Below, piece after piece: positions 1 through 8,705 of a stretch of 25,734 nucleotides of DNA. Below the pieces are notes generated by a model, which had not been told where the DNA came from, ran no database searches, and saw only the letters and a program-made list of their open reading frames with translations. The translations under genes were made by a program, and so were the position numbers. The DNA is from a virus, in the IMG/VR virus record IMGVR_UViG_3300014325_000038, positions 1 to 25,734 of that record; one strand, written 5' to 3'. The first letter of the stretch is position 1; every line of letters begins with the position of its first letter.

Positions 1-221
1 CCATCCACTGTTAACACAGTTTTATTTGGCAGGTTATCCCAACTTGTTTTTATCTTACGTTTTTGAGAAACAACAAAATTGCGAAGGGTTCCATTAGCCA
101 TTCGCTTCCTATTTTCTATTCTGTCTGGAGTAATAGAAATGGTTGATCTATTATGATCTGTTAGTCTATTACCATTTATGGCTAGCCCCGCATTTACTGG
201 CAATACAAGTGGACTTGGCAT
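1..221 (-). CDS. minor tail / baseplate-type protein, N-terminal part (runs off left edge)
   Basis: The frame opens with ATG at 221, directly after the tape measure stop (TAA ATG), and stays open for 73 codons to the window edge. The N-terminus reads MPSPLVLPVNAGLAINGN, then NHRSTISITPDRIEN-like text (exactly DHNRSTISITPDRIENRKR) and ends in TSWDNLPNK. This pattern of asparagine-rich start, basic RIENRKRMANGT stretch and WDNLP motif resembles, from memory, a conserved protein found right after the tape measure in many actinobacterial siphophages, usually called minor tail or hypothetical protein. Its place just downstream of the tape measure fits a distal tail or baseplate role. The C-terminus is not in the window, so the assignment is by context and N-terminal resemblance only. 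Confidence 0.7.
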   Translation of the reverse strand, partial: MPSPLVLPVNAGLAINGNRLTDHNRSTISITPDRIENRKRMANGTLRNFVVSQKRKIKTSWDNLPNKTVLTVD

Positions 222-3200
222 TTATTTTACAATTCCTCGCTTTTGTCTTGCTAACATGGTCTTTTCATCAATTGTATCAGAAATTACACGCTTCAATTCC
301 TTTGGTGACAATTCGCTACCATTGATGTGTATGTCACCAAAGTTAAAGGTATCTCCCATACCCTGTCCATTATTTACCCCCGGTTGACCAGACACAGTCA
401 ATGCCTCTTTAAGAATTCCCTTAAATCCAGAATATACATAATTAGCATTTCGTAATGCATCAATAACTCCACGTGTTGTTCCGTTATTCAGGACACTTTC
501 TGTAAGATTTGATCCATTATGTACCAAGGTATCACCAGGATATAATTCTCCTCCCATGTCATACCAATGATGTCCCTGCCAGAAAGAACGTGCTCCAATT
601 GGATTACCATAGCGAGATCTAATATAACGCATTCCAGCTTCAGCTTGAAGTCTAGGATCTGAAGTTTTACCAATTCCTGTTGATGCCCAGGTAGAATCCA
701 AGAATTGGAACAATCCAAATGCTGTTGATCCTGGGTTTTGTGCATTAGGATTCCAACTAGATTCATGTTGAATCAACCAATCTAGGGCATCCCACATTAC
801 TCCAGATTCCCAACCATATTGCTGAGCTACAGCACGGACAGTTTCTTTAACTGGACCCCCGGCTGAAGGTGTAGTCCCACCAGTAACCGATTCTCCTGGT
901 ACGTGGAACAACATACTGAATTGTGAATCACGGGAACCATGAGCATCCTTGCCATATCTTACATGGTTTCCAGTTGATTCAACATTTACCCCATTAAGCG
1001 TACCTGCGGTGTGTCCCGGTGATCCATGCTTTACACCAATTTCAAATGGTCCACCAGGACCAGGAATAAATGGTCCCAATGATTTTCCAGGTGACATCAT
1101 ACCTGTAGAGAAAAGACGTTGATATGGATTTGGTGCTCCTGTCAGCACATTGGCAATAGCAGACATATAACCTGAACAGTCATATCCATTTGGTCCCGCA
1201 GATCCCCAAATATATGGTTTGCCGTCTTGGGCTTGAGCGAAGGCAATTGCATCAAAAAGACCTTGGCCCATATAACCTAGTGCTGCTGCAACATTTGCAT
1301 TCTTGGCTGCATAAAAATCTGCCAATCGCCATACTGCCATATCGGCCATAACGTTTCCAATAATTCCAGCAGTTGCCCCCGCAAATCCTGCCAATCCCAA
1401 ACCAGGATCAAGGTTTGCTGGGATTCCAGCATTAATACGCTCTAGATTTGCTTTACCGAATGTTTGTACAGCAGATTTATTGATAACGAATTCACCATGT
1501 TGTAGAACTGCTGTAGTTTCGTCTCCACCAATAGGAGAATTACCTCTAGCATTTCTACCACTACCAAATCCAGTGTCAACTTCACCACCAGCGTGATAAG
1601 CAATAGCTGTACCATGTCCAACTCTTCCCTGTTTTGGCTGTGCCGCTGCTGGTGGTGTCCATCCTGGTGGTGGATTTCCAGTTCTCAATAGATTCATAAA
1701 ATCTGTTAGGTTAAGTCCAAAGGCACCTTGTGAAATAGCATTAGCAACAGTAGAACCGAATGTTGCCCAGTTAGCATCACTTGACATTTCAGTTCTTGCC
1801 TTGTCTACGTTATTCTGTAGAGCATTTCCTACAATTTGCCCCCAAATTCCACCAGCACCCTGCAATGTAATACCAAATTGTCCATACGCAGCACCAACTC
1901 TATTAATGTGATCGTTAAGCTGTTGTTCATTTTGAGGAACAAAAGCCTTCAAAGTATTCAATTGAATTTCGAGAGTTTGTTGGTTCATTTGCTGCTTCTT
2001 ACGTTCAGCCTCTTCAGTAGCCTGCTGATCCTTACCAATCGCATCCAAACGATTCTGTAATTTTTGACGCTCAATATCTCTAGCGTCTTCCATTGCACGC
2101 TGCTGTAATTCACGTTCTCTTTCCAGAGACTTTTCCACTGCATCTTCTTCTGCCTTTAGAGCATCAAGCTTAGCTTGCTTTTGCTGATTAACAAGATCCT
2201 TTGTTGCTTGCAACGCTTCAATTTGCTTATCAGAAAGTTTTGACTTTTTCGCTGCTGCGTCTTGTGCTCTAGCATTTGCATCATCAATTGACCAACCCAA
2301 GGTAAGAGATTCAGTATTATTTTGAATTCTCGCAGCTTCATCAAGTTTCCCGCCATACAATGCCTTGTTGTAATCAATTCTATTGTTGGCAAGTGTAGCC
2401 ATTCTTTCAATTCTTTGTTTTTCGGCATCGAATTGTTTTTGCCGAGCATCTTCAAGTTCTTGTTCCGCATCCTTTTGATCCTGAATGCCCTTAATTTTCG
2501 CATCAATACTGTCTAATTGAGCCTGAGCTTCATTTTCAATAGCCTTTTGCCGGTTCTCAAACGATTTCTTGGTATTATCCATAATTGCATCCCAATTGTC
2601 TTGGAATGCTCGTTGCTTGTTCTGGTAGCTCTTGTCAAATGCATCTATTTGAGCCTGAACCATGGCCTTTTTCTTTTCAAAGCTATCTGTAATAGCTTTT
2701 AGTCTTTTTTCCCAAACATCTTGTGCGGCTCCCGCGAAAGCTGAATAAACATCGTCCATAGTTCCTGAATAGATGCCCTTAACTTTATTTGTCAAGGCTT
2801 GAGCTTGAGCCGTAGAAGTATCACCAAGAACTGATTGCCATACTCCACCAAATCCAGAACCCTGTTCAGTACCACCAGTCGCTATTTCTTGCCATGCATC
2901 ATCCGATGCATTTCCAGCTTCCTTTAAATCTACCATCCATTTTTGTAGAGCTTCGGCATTTTGTCGTATCTTGTCAGTATTATTGTCTACAGCGGCTGAA
3001 TAACCATTTGCAGCAAGTTTAGCAGCATCTAGACCAGTAACACTTGAATAGAGCTGTGCCAGTTTCAATTTCTCAGCATCAGTCATCTCATGACCAGCAT
3101 CCTTAGCAGCCTTTACCGCATCATTGTAGGACTTTTGTATATCAGTATTACTACCAAGGTTTTGAGTAACATAGGGAAGAATCCCACCTAGATTTTGAAT

Positions 3201-6200
3201 ACTTTTAACTTGCTGATCATTCGCCCCACGTGCCTTTGCTATTGACTGTGCCAGTTCAGCTTCTCCATTAGCAAGGTTAGCTAATTTGGTTGCTTCATCT
3301 GGTGGAATATTAGCAGCACCAGAACCTAGTTCAAATTCTCCAGTTTTAGCATTGAAATTCAAAATATTTTTCTTAGCTTCTTCGAAATCTTTTCCTAGGC
3401 GGTTACCAGATTTACTGTTCAGATCTTTAAATGCATCTTCATACATTGAAGTCATTGAATCAGTAAATTGCTTACCAAAAACCGCTCTATCAACATCTGA
3501 CATACTTGCTGCTCTATCCAAGAACATTTGTTTAAATTCATCTGTTTGTCGAAGTAGATTCTGTCTGGTATCGGCAGACATAGATGGAGTTCCCTCGTTA
3601 TCATATTGAACAGAGTTGTCTCCAAGTAAGTTAAAGTTAAGCGCATTGAACTTTTTCTTAATAGTAGAAATGAATCCATCAAAGTCCTTTTGTCCATTCT
3701 CAAAGTCAAAGGTAACATCAATGTTGCTCATTATATCTTCGATTTCAGAACGTGTTTTACCGGCAGCAGTAAGTAATGCTCGCATATTGGTTTCTATTTC
3801 AGCCTTATTTAATCCTTGTCCCTGAAGATTTCCAACCTGAACATTAGCCATCCACTTTAGTTCATCCATATTGGTTTGACCTCTGAAGCTTTCAACCATA
3901 GGTCCTGCTGATGACTTTAGCTTTTCAGCCATAGAGTCAATTGTGTCTTTTACTTCCCCCGAATCTGTACGCATTTGACCCCATACAAGCTTAGCTCTAC
4001 CTAAGGCATCCACCCACATATCAGTTGAATGAATAATATTTTGGTGTATTTCTTCTTGTTTTTCTGATTGAGCTGAAATTAATTTATAGATTCCGAGAAC
4101 CCCCGCGATTGCAACGCCAAGACCAAGTCCAATTGGAGAAGTCATAAACCCAAGAGCAGAACTAAGAGCCTTTTTGAGACCACTGCCCATTTTTCCTGCA
4201 AATCCAGAAACAGCAGAAAGCATTCCGCTTGAGTTACTTGTCAAGGTTTGCATCAAATTATTTGCCACCGCAGTTTTTCCAATACTCTTAATAATCGGAA
4301 TAATTCCAGAAAGTGCCAGTGATCCCAATGAAATCCAATTCAACCATTTTGAAAAGGTTGATTCTGTATCCATAGAAGCTGAAGCAATTCCGGCGACGGC
4401 ACTCACACCAATAAGTGATTCTGTAGAGAAAGCTTTTGCAGCAATTGCAGACTTTTTAGTATTATCTTCAACTTTTCCTTCAAGATCAACAGTTTGTTTT
4501 TTCTCTCTGTTGAGAAGTTGTTGGTTAACGTAAGCCTTGTCTGTTTCGCTAAGTGGCTTACCAGTATTTGTAACAATCTCTCCAGTAACAGGATGCCTAA
4601 TTACCTGTGTAGCACTTAGAGTTTTGATCCCCGCCAAAGAATTAGCAGAAGCGGTAGCGGTTTTTTGCATATTTGTAGCAGTCTTGGTTGCTTGCATATC
4701 AACTGCCTGTAATGCACCAACAAGTTTTTCCATTTGATAAACAAGTAGTTGTGCTGTATCAGCTTCAGAAAGCATTGATTTATTTAGGGTGTCAGCAGCC
4801 AATTCAGCAGCCTTTTGTTCTACAGTCATCATCTTAGTACGTGATGCTGCTGATGCCAAGAATCCGCCAAATTTTATAATGGAACCGAATAAGTTGGCAA
4901 ACAATCCGACAAGCATGGTTATTGGACCAGCTATAGCCAAGAACCCACCTACAGCAGTAAGCACTAACTTAATTGGTTCTGGCATGCTGTTAAAAATTCC
5001 AAGGACTTTTTCAAACCCTTGCACTACTGCTGTCGCTATTTTTAGCGCTGTGTCACCAAATGTTTTTAACTGTGCTTTGAATGATTCGACAGCAATTCTA
5101 AATTGCCCTGACGCTGATTGGGTGATGGCATCTTGATGTTTTTTTGCTATTTGTGCAAGCTCTTGATCACTGAGAGCACTTATTTCTTTTGTTTTTGCTA
5201 CCGCCCCTGTTTTATCCTGAAGACCTTGCAATAGTCCTGTAATTCTAGAACTTTGATAAATACCTGAAAGCTTGGAAATTAACTTTTCTTGATCAGCTAA
5301 TGCAAGGTTACTGCCCATGATTGTGTCAGAAAGTGCCTGAAATGTTTCTAATGGTTTTCCCTGAGTGTTCTGAACCAATTCTGGAAGACTCTTTCCAGTT
5401 AATTGCTGGAACATGTCCTTGGTAGCTTTAGTTGGTGCCAAAATTCTGTTCATCGCTGTCTTAATAGCGTTCGCACCTTCTACTGTTGAAATACCACGCT
5501 CTTTAAATGCGGTAAGCAAAACAGTTGTATCTTTAAGATCTCCACCTAATTGTGCGATCGTAGCACCCGCAATAGGAATTGCATCAATCAATTCTCCAAG
5601 ACTTGTTGGAGTTTGTGAATCAACATAGTTCAAATAGTCTACAGCTTTGGCTACATCAGCGGTACTTTGCTTATAAATGGCCTGCATAGAAATTACAGCC
5701 TTGATTGAATCTGCCTGATCTACGTTACCCAATACAGAAATTCTTTGTGCTTGGTTTGCAAGGTCAATCATATCCTTACCTTGTTTACCGGCCGCTGCCA
5801 ATTCGGCCATTACGTCCAAACTTGATTTTACCGAAGTACCAAGAGTTTGGGTAATTTGCATAGCTGCACTTGTAGCCATGTCACGTAGACCCTTTGTTGA
5901 TCCATCATATACCTTTTCAATACGAGTTAAAGATTGATCAATATCGTAAGCATATTTTCCGGCTGCGGCTGCTGCCATGGCAATAGGCATTGTTAGTCCA
6001 ACTGTTAATTGTCTACCAGCCCACTGAGTATTTTTACCCCAATCTTGAACTTTAGTTCCAAGACCACTAAGAAGTTCTCCTTGAACCGCTAGAGTCTTAT
6101 TTAGTTTTTCAGCAGATGTAATGGTTGGCTCAATACTTGAAGCTGATGGAATATTAACAAGCATTCCACCTTTTGTTCCAAGAGGTTGAGCAAAGGCACG

Positions 6201-6512
6201 AGATAGTCTAAGTTGTTGGTTAACTAATTGATCAACACCGGTTTTCCAAGTATTAACGTATTGACCAACAGAAAGTTTACCTTTTTGAATTCTATTGGTA
6301 AGATCATCAACTTGTTTAAATCCAGCATTCCAATTGAATTTTGGATTGGATATTTTAGCTAATTCGCCAGTAAGAGAGGATAGCTTAGCACCGTTTAATG
6401 AGGCAACTTGTTTTTCAAGTTGAGCAACCGAAGAAGTAAGCGCCTTGGTAGCCGCTTGTGCTTCAGTCGTATTTGCACCAACATTAAAACTGATGCCAAT
6501 GCTTTGAGTTAT
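222..6512 (-). CDS. tail tape measure protein with NlpC/P60 and lytic transglycosylase domains
   Basis: Sets tail length, fills the tail tube and probably helps DNA entry. The frame is open from 6530 to the stop at 222. The first ATG/GTG/TTG in frame is the ATG at 6164, but the preceding ~116 codons read as typical tape measure N-terminus (TQSIGISFNVGANTTEAQ). I place the start at ATA 6512-6510, overlapping the chaperone stop, with AAGGAG 10 nt upstream, giving about 2,096 aa. In order: TP901-like core (about 150-400), hydrophobic segments (about 500-560 and 640-800), a charged coiled coil (about 1265-1530), the HAGGEVDTGFGSG linker, an NlpC/P60 domain (Cys1779 in GYDCSGY, His1834 in SPGHTAG) and an SLT/lysozyme-like domain (Glu1917 in QHESSWN). 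The C-terminal hydrolases suggest local wall digestion during infection. The tape measure call is firm; the exact start is not. Confidence 0.93.
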   Translation of the reverse strand: MTQSIGISFNVGANTTEAQAATKALTSSVAQLEKQVASLNGAKLSSLTGELAKISNPKFNWNAGFKQVDDLTNRIQKGKLSVGQYVNTWKTGVDQLVNQQLRLSRAFAQPLGTKGGMLVNIPSASSIEPTITSAEKLNKTLAVQGELLSGLGTKVQDWGKNTQWAGRQLTVGLTMPIAMAAAAAGKYAYDIDQSLTRIEKVYDGSTKGLRDMATSAAMQITQTLGTSVKSSLDVMAELAAAGKQGKDMIDLANQAQRISVLGNVDQADSIKAVISMQAIYKQSTADVAKAVDYLNYVDSQTPTSLGELIDAIPIAGATIAQLGGDLKDTTVLLTAFKERGISTVEGANAIKTAMNRILAPTKATKDMFQQLTGKSLPELVQNTQGKPLETFQALSDTIMGSNLALADQEKLISKLSGIYQSSRITGLLQGLQDKTGAVAKTKEISALSDQELAQIAKKHQDAITQSASGQFRIAVESFKAQLKTFGDTALKIATAVVQGFEKVLGIFNSMPEPIKLVLTAVGGFLAIAGPITMLVGLFANLFGSIIKFGGFLASAASRTKMMTVEQKAAELAADTLNKSMLSEADTAQLLVYQMEKLVGALQAVDMQATKTATNMQKTATASANSLAGIKTLSATQVIRHPVTGEIVTNTGKPLSETDKAYVNQQLLNREKKQTVDLEGKVEDNTKKSAIAAKAFSTESLIGVSAVAGIASASMDTESTFSKWLNWISLGSLALSGIIPIIKSIGKTAVANNLMQTLTSNSSGMLSAVSGFAGKMGSGLKKALSSALGFMTSPIGLGLGVAIAGVLGIYKLISAQSEKQEEIHQNIIHSTDMWVDALGRAKLVWGQMRTDSGEVKDTIDSMAEKLKSSAGPMVESFRGQTNMDELKWMANVQVGNLQGQGLNKAEIETNMRALLTAAGKTRSEIEDIMSNIDVTFDFENGQKDFDGFISTIKKKFNALNFNLLGDNSVQYDNEGTPSMSADTRQNLLRQTDEFKQMFLDRAASMSDVDRAVFGKQFTDSMTSMYEDAFKDLNSKSGNRLGKDFEEAKKNILNFNAKTGEFELGSGAANIPPDEATKLANLANGEAELAQSIAKARGANDQQVKSIQNLGGILPYVTQNLGSNTDIQKSYNDAVKAAKDAGHEMTDAEKLKLAQLYSSVTGLDAAKLAANGYSAAVDNNTDKIRQNAEALQKWMVDLKEAGNASDDAWQEIATGGTEQGSGFGGVWQSVLGDTSTAQAQALTNKVKGIYSGTMDDVYSAFAGAAQDVWEKRLKAITDSFEKKKAMVQAQIDAFDKSYQNKQRAFQDNWDAIMDNTKKSFENRQKAIENEAQAQLDSIDAKIKGIQDQKDAEQELEDARQKQFDAEKQRIERMATLANNRIDYNKALYGGKLDEAARIQNNTESLTLGWSIDDANARAQDAAAKKSKLSDKQIEALQATKDLVNQQKQAKLDALKAEEDAVEKSLERERELQQRAMEDARDIERQKLQNRLDAIGKDQQATEEAERKKQQMNQQTLEIQLNTLKAFVPQNEQQLNDHINRVGAAYGQFGITLQGAGGIWGQIVGNALQNNVDKARTEMSSDANWATFGSTVANAISQGAFGLNLTDFMNLLRTGNPPPGWTPPAAAQPKQGRVGHGTAIAYHAGGEVDTGFGSGRNARGNSPIGGDETTAVLQHGEFVINKSAVQTFGKANLERINAGIPANLDPGLGLAGFAGATAGIIGNVMADMAVWRLADFYAAKNANVAAALGYMGQGLFDAIAFAQAQDGKPYIWGSAGPNGYDCSGYMSAIANVLTGAPNPYQRLFSTGMMSPGKSLGPFIPGPGGPFEIGVKHGSPGHTAGTLNGVNVESTGNHVRYGKDAHGSRDSQFSMLFHVPGESVTGGTTPSAGGPVKETVRAVAQQYGWESGVMWDALDWLIQHESSWNPNAQNPGSTAFGLFQFLDSTWASTGIGKTSDPRLQAEAGMRYIRSRYGNPIGARSFWQGHHWYDMGGELYPGDTLVHNGSNLTESVLNNGTTRGVIDALRNANYVYSGFKGILKEALTVSGQPGVNNGQGMGDTFNFGDIHINGSELSPKELKRVISDTIDEKTMLARQKRGIVK

Positions 6513-7194
6513 TCTAGATCGTCTCCTTCGTCATATTCTATTCCTATTAACCCATCAAGTTCAAACTGTTCTTCAGAAAGGCCATGAGCCTTTGCAAGCG
6601 CACGACGTTCAACTTCTTCAAATTCAGTAGTTTTTCCTTCACCTAAATCAATTCCCTTTAAGGCTGCTGCAAATCGCTTATCCTCAAGTTTAATGTTGCT
6701 GGCCTTTTCATACATTTTGATTAATTCGTCCCTGGTTAACCAGGATTCCAAATCATCAAAATTTTTATAAGTTCCCGGATAAAGGAAAAGCACTTCCGCT
6801 TCTATGTCAATCAGTTCTTCCCAGCCGTCGCTTGAACTGCTGCCATTAAATTTGGGTCATTCAATTTAAGTCCAATCGCGACCTCTAAAATCTGTGCAAG
6901 AGTTTCATAATCAACATGATTTTCTAGCACACTTGGATCACTAAGTTGTGGCTCATAAGTACGCATTGCCCATGCTGCTGCTTCAATAAGTACATCAAGA
7001 AAATCTTTTTGTTTTTCTTCTTCAGTCCATTCTTCTTCAGGCTTAGCCTTTAATTCTTTTTGATCAAGTATTTCAGACACAATACGCATTTGTTTAATTA
7101 CTAATGGATGGATTCTAATTGGTTTTGGCTTTCCTTTTTCATCATCCCAGCCAATTAACTCAATATCTTCTACGCGATAAACTCTCTTAGCCAT
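6509..7194 (-). CDS. tail assembly chaperone G-T fusion made by -1 frameshift
   Basis: Equivalent of lambda gpGT, which recruits tape measure and tail tube subunits during tail assembly. Translation starts at 7194 in the G frame, slips back one base at the slippery run at 6856-6847, and continues in the frame that stops at 6509. The predicted product is about 228 aa, with the junction reading KLNDPNL then NGSSSSDGWEELIDIEAE. The T part (LFLYPGTYKNFDDLESWLTRDELI) has no convincing start of its own: a GTG at 6793 lies inside the domain and has no ribosome site. The -1 frame is closed by a TGA at 6859-6857, just before the slippery site, which pins the shift to 6856-6813. The position right before the tape measure is the hallmark of this gene pair. 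Confidence 0.85.
6811..7194 (-). CDS. tail assembly chaperone, unshifted G product
   Basis: 127-aa zero-frame product (MAKRVYRVEDIELIGWDDEK to AAVQATAGKN). It is acidic/basic mixed and mostly helical in appearance, with a charged middle (KPEEEWTEEEKQKDFLDVL). Position between major tail protein and tape measure, and the in-frame slippery site near its 3' end, identify it as lambda gpG-like. GAGAGG lies about 12 nt before the ATG. It is preceded by a terminator and an extended -10 promoter, so chaperone and tape measure can be made separately from the abundant tail tube protein. Confidence 0.85.
   Translation of the reverse strand: MAKRVYRVEDIELIGWDDEKGKPKPIRIHPLVIKQMRIVSEILDQKELKAKPEEEWTEEEKQKDFLDVLIEAAAWAMRTYEPQLSDPSVLENHVDYETLAQILEVAIGLKLNDPNLMAAVQATAGKN
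6847..6856 (-). other. -1 frameshift slippery site (CCCAAATTTA)
   Basis: On the minus strand two canonical X-XXY-YYZ heptamers overlap in the G frame: C-CCA-AAT and A-AAT-TTA. Seven nt after the second, CAGTTC (6839-6834) pairs perfectly with GAACTG (6817-6812), giving a 6-bp stem at the usual stimulator distance. Slippage by -1 leads straight into the T frame. Confidence 0.85.
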
Positions 7195-7224
7195 TTATTT
7201 ATTATTCCTCTCACTCTGAGTTTA

Positions 7225-7253
7225 ATTTTAACATTTTGTTATCACATACACAA
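7225..7253 (-). promoter_or_regulatory. promoter for chaperone/tape measure genes
   Basis: On the minus strand: TTGTGT (7253-7248), 17-nt spacer, TAAAAT (7230-7225) preceded by TGT, an extended -10. It lies right after the terminator of the major tail protein gene. The -35 is weak (TTG only). Confidence 0.45.
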
Positions 7254-7279
7254 ACAAGCCCGCAGGTTGCGGGCTTGTT
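7253..7279 (-). terminator. terminator after major tail protein gene
   Basis: Perfect 11-bp inverted repeat (ACAAGCCCGC core) with a 5-nt loop, 18 nt after the major tail protein stop. On the minus strand it is followed by a short T-rich run (TTTGTGT), so it is probably leaky, as expected before the less-expressed chaperone and tape measure. Confidence 0.7.
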
Positions 7280-7297
7280 CTTTGTGATTCATTATTT

Positions 7298-8023
7298 TTA
7301 GGCCGCAGTAATTACGCGATCTCTAATTGTTCCATATTCTGCACCAGAAACGGTACTTGGTAGCAAACGGAATGTTACCGGGAATAGAGTAGCTTCATTT
7401 CTCTTCAAAGAGTGCGTAGTAGCCTCAACTGAAAGAGCACGACGTACGTGATAAATTCTTTCACGCTTTTTGTTACCTGAAGCAGTACGTGGAGAGTTTC
7501 CTACGAAAACAATTTGACGTTCAACTGGTTCTACACCGAGAGCACCCGCCTCAATTCCAAGTTCCTGTTCATTTGCTGGAACTGTAGTTCCCGCGAAGTC
7601 TTTAGTTGCATCTACTGTACGACCAGTAATATCGGTTGCAGTAGTGCTGCCACCAGTCCAACGTAGTGAAGAACCACCTTGTGCCCAAACAACAATTAGG
7701 TTTTCTAGGGTAGCTTCAGCAAAGGTTGTCTTAATGGTTGCAGTCATCTTTTGCTTGAACAGTTTAGCAGCATCTAGCAACTGGTCAACTTCTACTTCAC
7801 CATAATCAGGTGTATAAGCGAATTCAACACCATCTGATGTATATCCTGTACCACGCCAACCTGTAGCACTAGCTGCGGTTGCTTCTAAAGTATCAGCATA
7901 TGGAGTACCATCAACTGCTGCTGGCTTTGAAGTGCTATCCCAATTCGATCCACTTAGAGAATCAGCATTTGACAAAAACACTGCTGCTGCACCGACAATA
8001 ATATTACGACTTGAATATGCCAT
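7298..8023 (-). CDS. major tail (tube) protein
   Basis: 241 aa, starting MAYSSRNIIVGAAAVFLSNA and ending GTIRDRVITAA. It is rich in Gly/Ala/Thr, with alternating beta-strand-like segments (VEFAYTPDYGEVEVDQL) typical of tail tube subunits in actinobacterial siphophages. It has its own promoter, a strong ribosome site (GGAGGTG, 10 nt before ATG) and a terminator after it, consistent with a high-copy structural protein. It sits between the tail terminator and the chaperone genes, the standard slot. Identification rests on position, composition and resemblance, not on a catalytic motif. Confidence 0.85.
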   Translation of the reverse strand: MAYSSRNIIVGAAAVFLSNADSLSGSNWDSTSKPAAVDGTPYADTLEATAASATGWRGTGYTSDGVEFAYTPDYGEVEVDQLLDAAKLFKQKMTATIKTTFAEATLENLIVVWAQGGSSLRWTGGSTTATDITGRTVDATKDFAGTTVPANEQELGIEAGALGVEPVERQIVFVGNSPRTASGNKKRERIYHVRRALSVEATTHSLKRNEATLFPVTFRLLPSTVSGAEYGTIRDRVITAA

Positions 8024-8074
8024 TTCTAATATTCACCTCCAACCTATTCTGGTCTTTTGTTTTCTTCCATTTAA

Positions 8075-8103
8075 ATTATCGCATGGCCCCTATTATCATG
8101 CAA
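8075..8103 (-). promoter_or_regulatory. promoter for major tail protein
   Basis: On the minus strand: TTGCAT (8103-8098), 17-nt spacer, GATAAT (8080-8075) with TGC just upstream (extended -10). It predicts a ~45-nt leader that contains the strong GGAGGTG site. It lies in the 85-nt gap between the tail terminator and major tail genes. Confidence 0.55.
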
Positions 8104-8108
8104 ACAAT

Positions 8109-8705
8109 TTACCACATTCCAATATTAATTTGATTATTTGCTACATAAGAATCTGTTCTTCCAATACCCTCATACGAACAATCATAATTTATATTAACCA
8201 TATAACTATACAATCCACCCTCACTATCTGCTGGATTTGGGCCTACACCTGACATTAGGTTGATAGTTTTAAAGTCAAAAGGATATGTAGAATCAGCTCT
8301 AAAGTAATAATTTAAATCATAAGCTGATCTATCTTCTCTACCACAAAGATCTTCTACATAATTTGCAATTTCGAATAACTTGTCTATGTCACCAGAATAA
8401 AAAACATAAGTTACTAACCCACATCTTATCCATGGTTGATCTGAACGTGAATTCTGTTTCCATGTGTATGTACAAATAGGGAGATCACTAAACCCCGGGT
8501 TTGTTTGAGTAACCAACCCTTCACTAAAGATAGTTTTTATTTCAGGTGTTTGTCCAGCTGGAGAAATGAATGGTATAACAAAATCAGTATCACTGTCAGA
8601 ATCAATTATGTATTGACTAGATTCCGGAATAATATCTTGAAGTCTAAGTTGATCTTCAATGAATTTATTAAGTCTAAAAACTGGGATTTCCTTATAGTTC
8701 GTCAT
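8109..8705 (-). CDS. tail terminator / tail completion protein
   Basis: I choose ATG at 8705 (MTNYKEIPVFRL, 198 aa), not the in-frame start 12 codons upstream, because AAGGATGGTGG precedes it and it leaves a normal 14-nt overlap with the upstream gene. No catalytic motif. Position directly before the major tail protein and after the gp10-like protein is that of the tail terminator (lambda gpU-like), which caps the tube and joins it to the head. The sequence is mixed alpha/beta with aromatic-rich strands (GLVTYVFYSGDIDKLFEI). The role is inferred from gene order. Confidence 0.65.
   Translation of the reverse strand: MTNYKEIPVFRLNKFIEDQLRLQDIIPESSQYIIDSDSDTDFVIPFISPAGQTPEIKTIFSEGLVTQTNPGFSDLPICTYTWKQNSRSDQPWIRCGLVTYVFYSGDIDKLFEIANYVEDLCGREDRSAYDLNYYFRADSTYPFDFKTINLMSGVGPNPADSEGGLYSYMVNINYDCSYEGIGRTDSYVANNQINIGMW

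Noticed and set aside
3286-5628. Several 60-120-codon plus-strand ORFs opposite the tape measure gene.
   Set aside because: They are antisense shadows of a long coding frame, with Ser/Ile/Leu-rich low-information translations and no ribosome sites.
6509-6793. Independent 94-aa gene starting at GTG 6793.
   Set aside because: The GTG lies inside the conserved LFLYPGTY segment, has no ribosome site, and the frame continues upstream to the slippery site; it is the T part of the frameshift product.
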